Positions 38,054 to 39,512 of a stretch of DNA of 39,512 bases are shown here, one piece after another. Under the pieces are notes generated by a model. That model made no database searches. It saw only the letters and a list, made by a program, of their open reading frames with translations, and had not been told where the DNA came from. Position 1 is the stretch's first letter; each line of letters begins with the position of its first letter. This DNA is from Schoenoplectus triqueter. Lineage: Eukaryota > Streptophyta > Magnoliopsida > Poales > Cyperaceae. A program made the position numbers and the translations under genes. Location: NCBI GenBank assembly GCA_964058805.1, contig CAXKVV010000680.1, positions 1 through 39,512 on the forward strand, read 5' to 3'.

Positions 38054-38084
38054 AGACAAACTCATCGACGGACGAGTTCAGTCT
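38054..38084. other. Class I-like hairpin 9
   Basis: AGAC/GTCT and AACTC/GAGTT pair around the shorter loop ATCGACGGAC, with an A.C opposition (38058 and 38079) and a bulged A (38080) in the same position as in hairpins 1, 3, 6 and 8. The arms are again unlike the other members. Confidence 0.7.
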
Positions 38085-38098
38085 TGCCAGCTCAAATG

Positions 38099-38121
38099 GT
38101 CATGAATTACTTGTTCATGAC
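38099..38121. other. TTACTTG-loop hairpin, diverged copy
   Basis: GTCATGAA and TTCATGAC are perfect eight-base arms around TTACTTG. In copies 1-3 the same place (38328-38346 in copy 1) has CATGAG and CTCATG, so A-T has become G-C on both arms. Confidence 0.85.
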
Positions 38122-38128
38122 ACCGAGT

Positions 38129-38162
38129 CATTAAGATGTCACTTCGCTCGGACATCGTAATG
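38129..38162. other. CATTA/GATGTC hairpin
   Basis: CATTA/TAATG and GATGTC/GACATC give eleven pairs around ACTTCGCTCG with one opposed A/G. Copies 1-3 (38356-38389 in copy 1) keep both arms unchanged while the loop becomes ACCTATCTAG. This is conservation of arms over loop, opposite to the class I pattern. Confidence 0.85.
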
Positions 38163-38173
38163 TTCTTCTTCTT

Positions 38174-38213
38174 CAAAGTCGACATAACTCTCCATGCTGA
38201 TGTCGTAGCTTTG
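38174..38213. other. CAAAG/CGACAT hairpin with compensatory change
   Basis: CAAAG/CTTTG and CGACAT/ATGTCG give eleven pairs around a 14-base loop. In copy 1 (38401-38440) the arms are CAGAG/CTCTG and CGAT/ATCG followed by two G.T oppositions. The A-T to G-C change in the outer arm and the C-G to T-A change in the inner arm are each matched on the opposite strand. Confidence 0.85.
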
Positions 38214-38230
38214 GTCATTCTTCAGCGAGC

Positions 38231-38252
38231 GTCGAGATGTTCTTGTCTCAAC
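38231..38252. other. TGTTCTTG-loop hairpin, first copy
   Basis: GTCGAGA and TCTCAAC pair at six of seven positions around TGTTCTTG (one C.A opposition). The same loop recurs with GTCAAGA/TCTCGAC arms in copies 2 and 3, and with fully paired GTCAAGA/TCTTGAC arms at 39082-39103. Confidence 0.75.
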
Positions 38253-38267
38253 TAATCATTCTACGTG

Positions 38268-38284
38268 TTGCATTACTTGTGCAA
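38268..38284. other. Second TTACTTG-loop hairpin
   Basis: TTGCA and TGCAA are perfect five-base arms around TTACTTG, the same seven-base loop as the hairpin at 38099-38121 but with unrelated arms. It is retained at 38495-38511 and 38722-38738. Confidence 0.75.
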
Positions 38285-38936
38285 AATTACTATGGTGCCC
38301 TACACCCCTTGTGTGAGCGTATTCAATCATGAGTTACTTGCTCATGGCAGCGAGTCATTAAGATGTCACCTATCTAGGACATCATAATGTTCTTCCTCTT
38401 CAGAGTCGATGTATATCTCCATGTTAGTATCGTAGCTCTGATTATTCTTCATTAAGCGCCAAGATGTTCTTGTCTCGACATATCATTCTACGTGTTGCAT
38501 TACTTGTGCAAAATTACTATGTTGCCCTACACCCCTTGTGTGAGCGTATTCAATCATGAGTTACTTGCTCATGGCAGCGAGTCATTAAGATGTCACCTAT
38601 CTAGGACATCATAATGTTCTTCCTCTTCAGAGTCGATGTATATCTCCATGTTAGTATCGTAGCTCTGATTATTCTTCATTAAGCGTCAAGATGTTCTTGT
38701 CTCGACATATCATTCTACGTGTTGCATTACTTGTGCAAAATTACTATGTTGCCCTACACCCCTTGTGTGAGCGTATTCAATCATGAGTTACTTGCTCATG
38801 GCAGCGAGTCATTAAGATGTCACCTATCTAGGACATCATAATGTTCTTCCTCTTCAGAGTCGATGTATATCTCCATGTTAGTATCGTAGCTCTGATTATT
38901 CTTCATTAAGCGTCAAGATGTTCCTGTCTCGACATA

Positions 38937-39149
38937 TTCCTTCATATTGCCATCAAAGCCTTATTCATCTCTCGTCAAGATGTTCTTGTCTCGATGTATC
39001 TTATTATTTTTCATCAAATGTCAAGATGTTCTTGTCTCGACATATCTTCTCGTATTGCTATTAAAGCCTTAATCTCCTCACGTCAAGATGTTCTTATCTT
39101 GACTAATGTGTGCAAATATTCTCATGTGGCTCTACACTCCTTATGTGAG
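38937..39149. repeat. Degenerate 108-bp repeat with TGTTCTTG hairpins
   Basis: GTCAAGATGTTCTT recurs at 38974, 39020 and 39082 (also 38912, as TTCCTG, in the preceding repeat), spaced 62, 46 and 62 bp. ATTGC(C/T)AT(C/T)AAAGCCTTA recurs at 38946 and 39054, 108 bp apart. The unit appears to derive from the end of the 227-bp repeat. The hairpin at 39019-39042 has TGTC/GACA plus AGA/TCT with one A.C; that at 39082-39103 is perfect over seven pairs. Confidence 0.75.
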
Positions 39150-39191
39150 CATATTTATTCATTTCTAAAATGCACAGAATCTATTATATAA

Positions 39192-39214
39192 TATCTTCCA
39201 TTATTATGAAGATA
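39192..39214. other. TATCTTC/GAAGATA hairpin
   Basis: Perfect seven-base arms (39192-39198 and 39208-39214) around CATTATTAT. This is the last clear stem-loop of the flank, immediately before the microsatellite. Confidence 0.7.
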
Positions 39215-39217
39215 CAT

Positions 39218-39309
39218 TTATTATTATTATTATTATTACTATTATTATTATTATTATTATTACAATTATTATATTACTATTATTATTTTTTTTATTATTA
39301 TTATTTTTA
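39218..39309. repeat. Imperfect ATT/TTA microsatellite
   Basis: About 90 bp of TTA/ATT trinucleotides with a few C interruptions and a run of eight T near 39287. The + strand reading through it is a leucine/tyrosine run, a composition artefact. Confidence 0.9.
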
Positions 39310-39512
39310 TTTCTTAAACCCTATTTGTCTATGTAGAAAATTATTTACAAAAATAATAGGAAAAGGGGTAGATATTAATATTTTTGGGATTTTTATAATG
39401 GCTAAAATAGTAGAATTTTATTTTTATTATTTCTAAACTCTATTTATTTTGTAGAAAATCACTTACAAAAATAATAGAAAATAAAATGACTATGATTTTT
39501 ATTTGTATTTTT
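39299..39512. repeat. AT-rich tail with 118-120-bp imperfect direct repeat
   Basis: The block around TTTCTTAAACCCTATTTG and GTAGAAAATTATTTAC (39310-39359) recurs as TTTCTAAACTCTATTT and GTAGAAAATCACTTAC (39430-39479), offset 118-120 bp. Both end in ACAAAAATAATAG. Nothing else is recognised; no gene is supported. Confidence 0.7.

Larger units (their letters stand above)
37488..38084. repeat. String of short inverted repeats with conserved loops
   Basis: At least twelve stem-loops lie 34-60 bp apart. One class (eight clear members) has loop TACAAACAGACC or a close variant and 8-12 base pairs in two stem segments separated by a small bulge. The second class (three members) has loop AAGCACTGAGC or a close variant. 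The arms differ between members but remain complementary within each. Individual hairpins are listed separately. No protein-coding frame runs through the tract. A foldback or hairpin-rich non-coding element is one possible reading; I do not recognise the family. Confidence 0.85.
38101..38936. repeat. 227-bp tandem repeat, 3.7 copies
   Basis: CATGA(A/G)TTACTTG recurs at 38101, 38328, 38555 and 38782, exactly 227 bp apart. Copy 0 (38101-38327) is diverged. Copies 1 (38328-38554) and 2 (38555-38781) differ by one base that I can see (C at 38459, T at 38686). Copy 3 (38782-38936) is cut short after the CTCGACATAT block. Each copy holds several short inverted repeats and no sustained ORF. Confidence 0.95.

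Noticed and set aside
38994..39191. 65-codon ORF in the degenerate 108-bp repeat
   Set aside because: Short, built from repeat copies, and without recognisable features.
39170..39436. 88-codon ORF rich in Leu and Tyr
   Set aside because: It reads through the ATT microsatellite; low complexity only.

Overview
The window looks like a eukaryotic nuclear locus made almost entirely of repeats. I find no protein-coding or structural RNA gene that I can support. Positions 1-37171 are one uninterrupted, head-to-tail, GC-rich (about 64% in the consensus unit) satellite with a 58-bp monomer, about 640 copies, running off the left edge. Positions 37172-39512 are a different, progressively AT-rich flank. 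The satellite plus repeat-dense AT-rich flank suggests a plant or another large-genome eukaryote. I do not recognise the satellite family and cannot name a species.

Array (1-37171). Each monomer carries two similar halves of about 31 and 27 bp, both beginning AAAACG. Several monomer subtypes recur in preferred order, for example a GCAACGCCCAAAACGTG type usually followed by a CTCGAAAACGGGACA type. Higher-order duplications are superimposed: a tandem pair of about 45-46 monomers (4815-10098), a tandem pair of 33 monomers (21582-25407) with a third partial copy (27779-28624), and dispersed blocks of 0.7-2.1 kb (13025/14475, 18497/25803, 25523/30049). Copies differ mainly by point changes and by whole 58- or 116-bp steps, as expected from unequal exchange. 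Because 58 is not a multiple of 3 and the unit has about six times more A than T on the + strand, the - strand has no stop codon in any frame. This produces illusory ORFs of up to 1872 codons.

Flank (37172-39512). The array stops abruptly inside a well-conserved monomer. About 300 bp of low-copy-looking sequence follows, with a GC-rich start and a strong hairpin at 37348-37369. From 37488 to about 39103 the flank is a string of short inverted repeats. Loops are conserved (TACAAACAGACC, AAGCACTGAGC, TTACTTG, TGTTCTTG) while stem arms differ from copy to copy and stay complementary. This includes a 227-bp tandem repeat (3.7 copies) whose diverged first copy differs from the others by paired, compensatory stem changes. 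The last 350 bp are AT-rich with an ATT microsatellite and an imperfect direct repeat of about 118 bp.

The most novel-looking element is the hairpin string beside the satellite, not any ORF. Its function and transcription are unknown. All statements here come from reading by eye, without alignment or database search.
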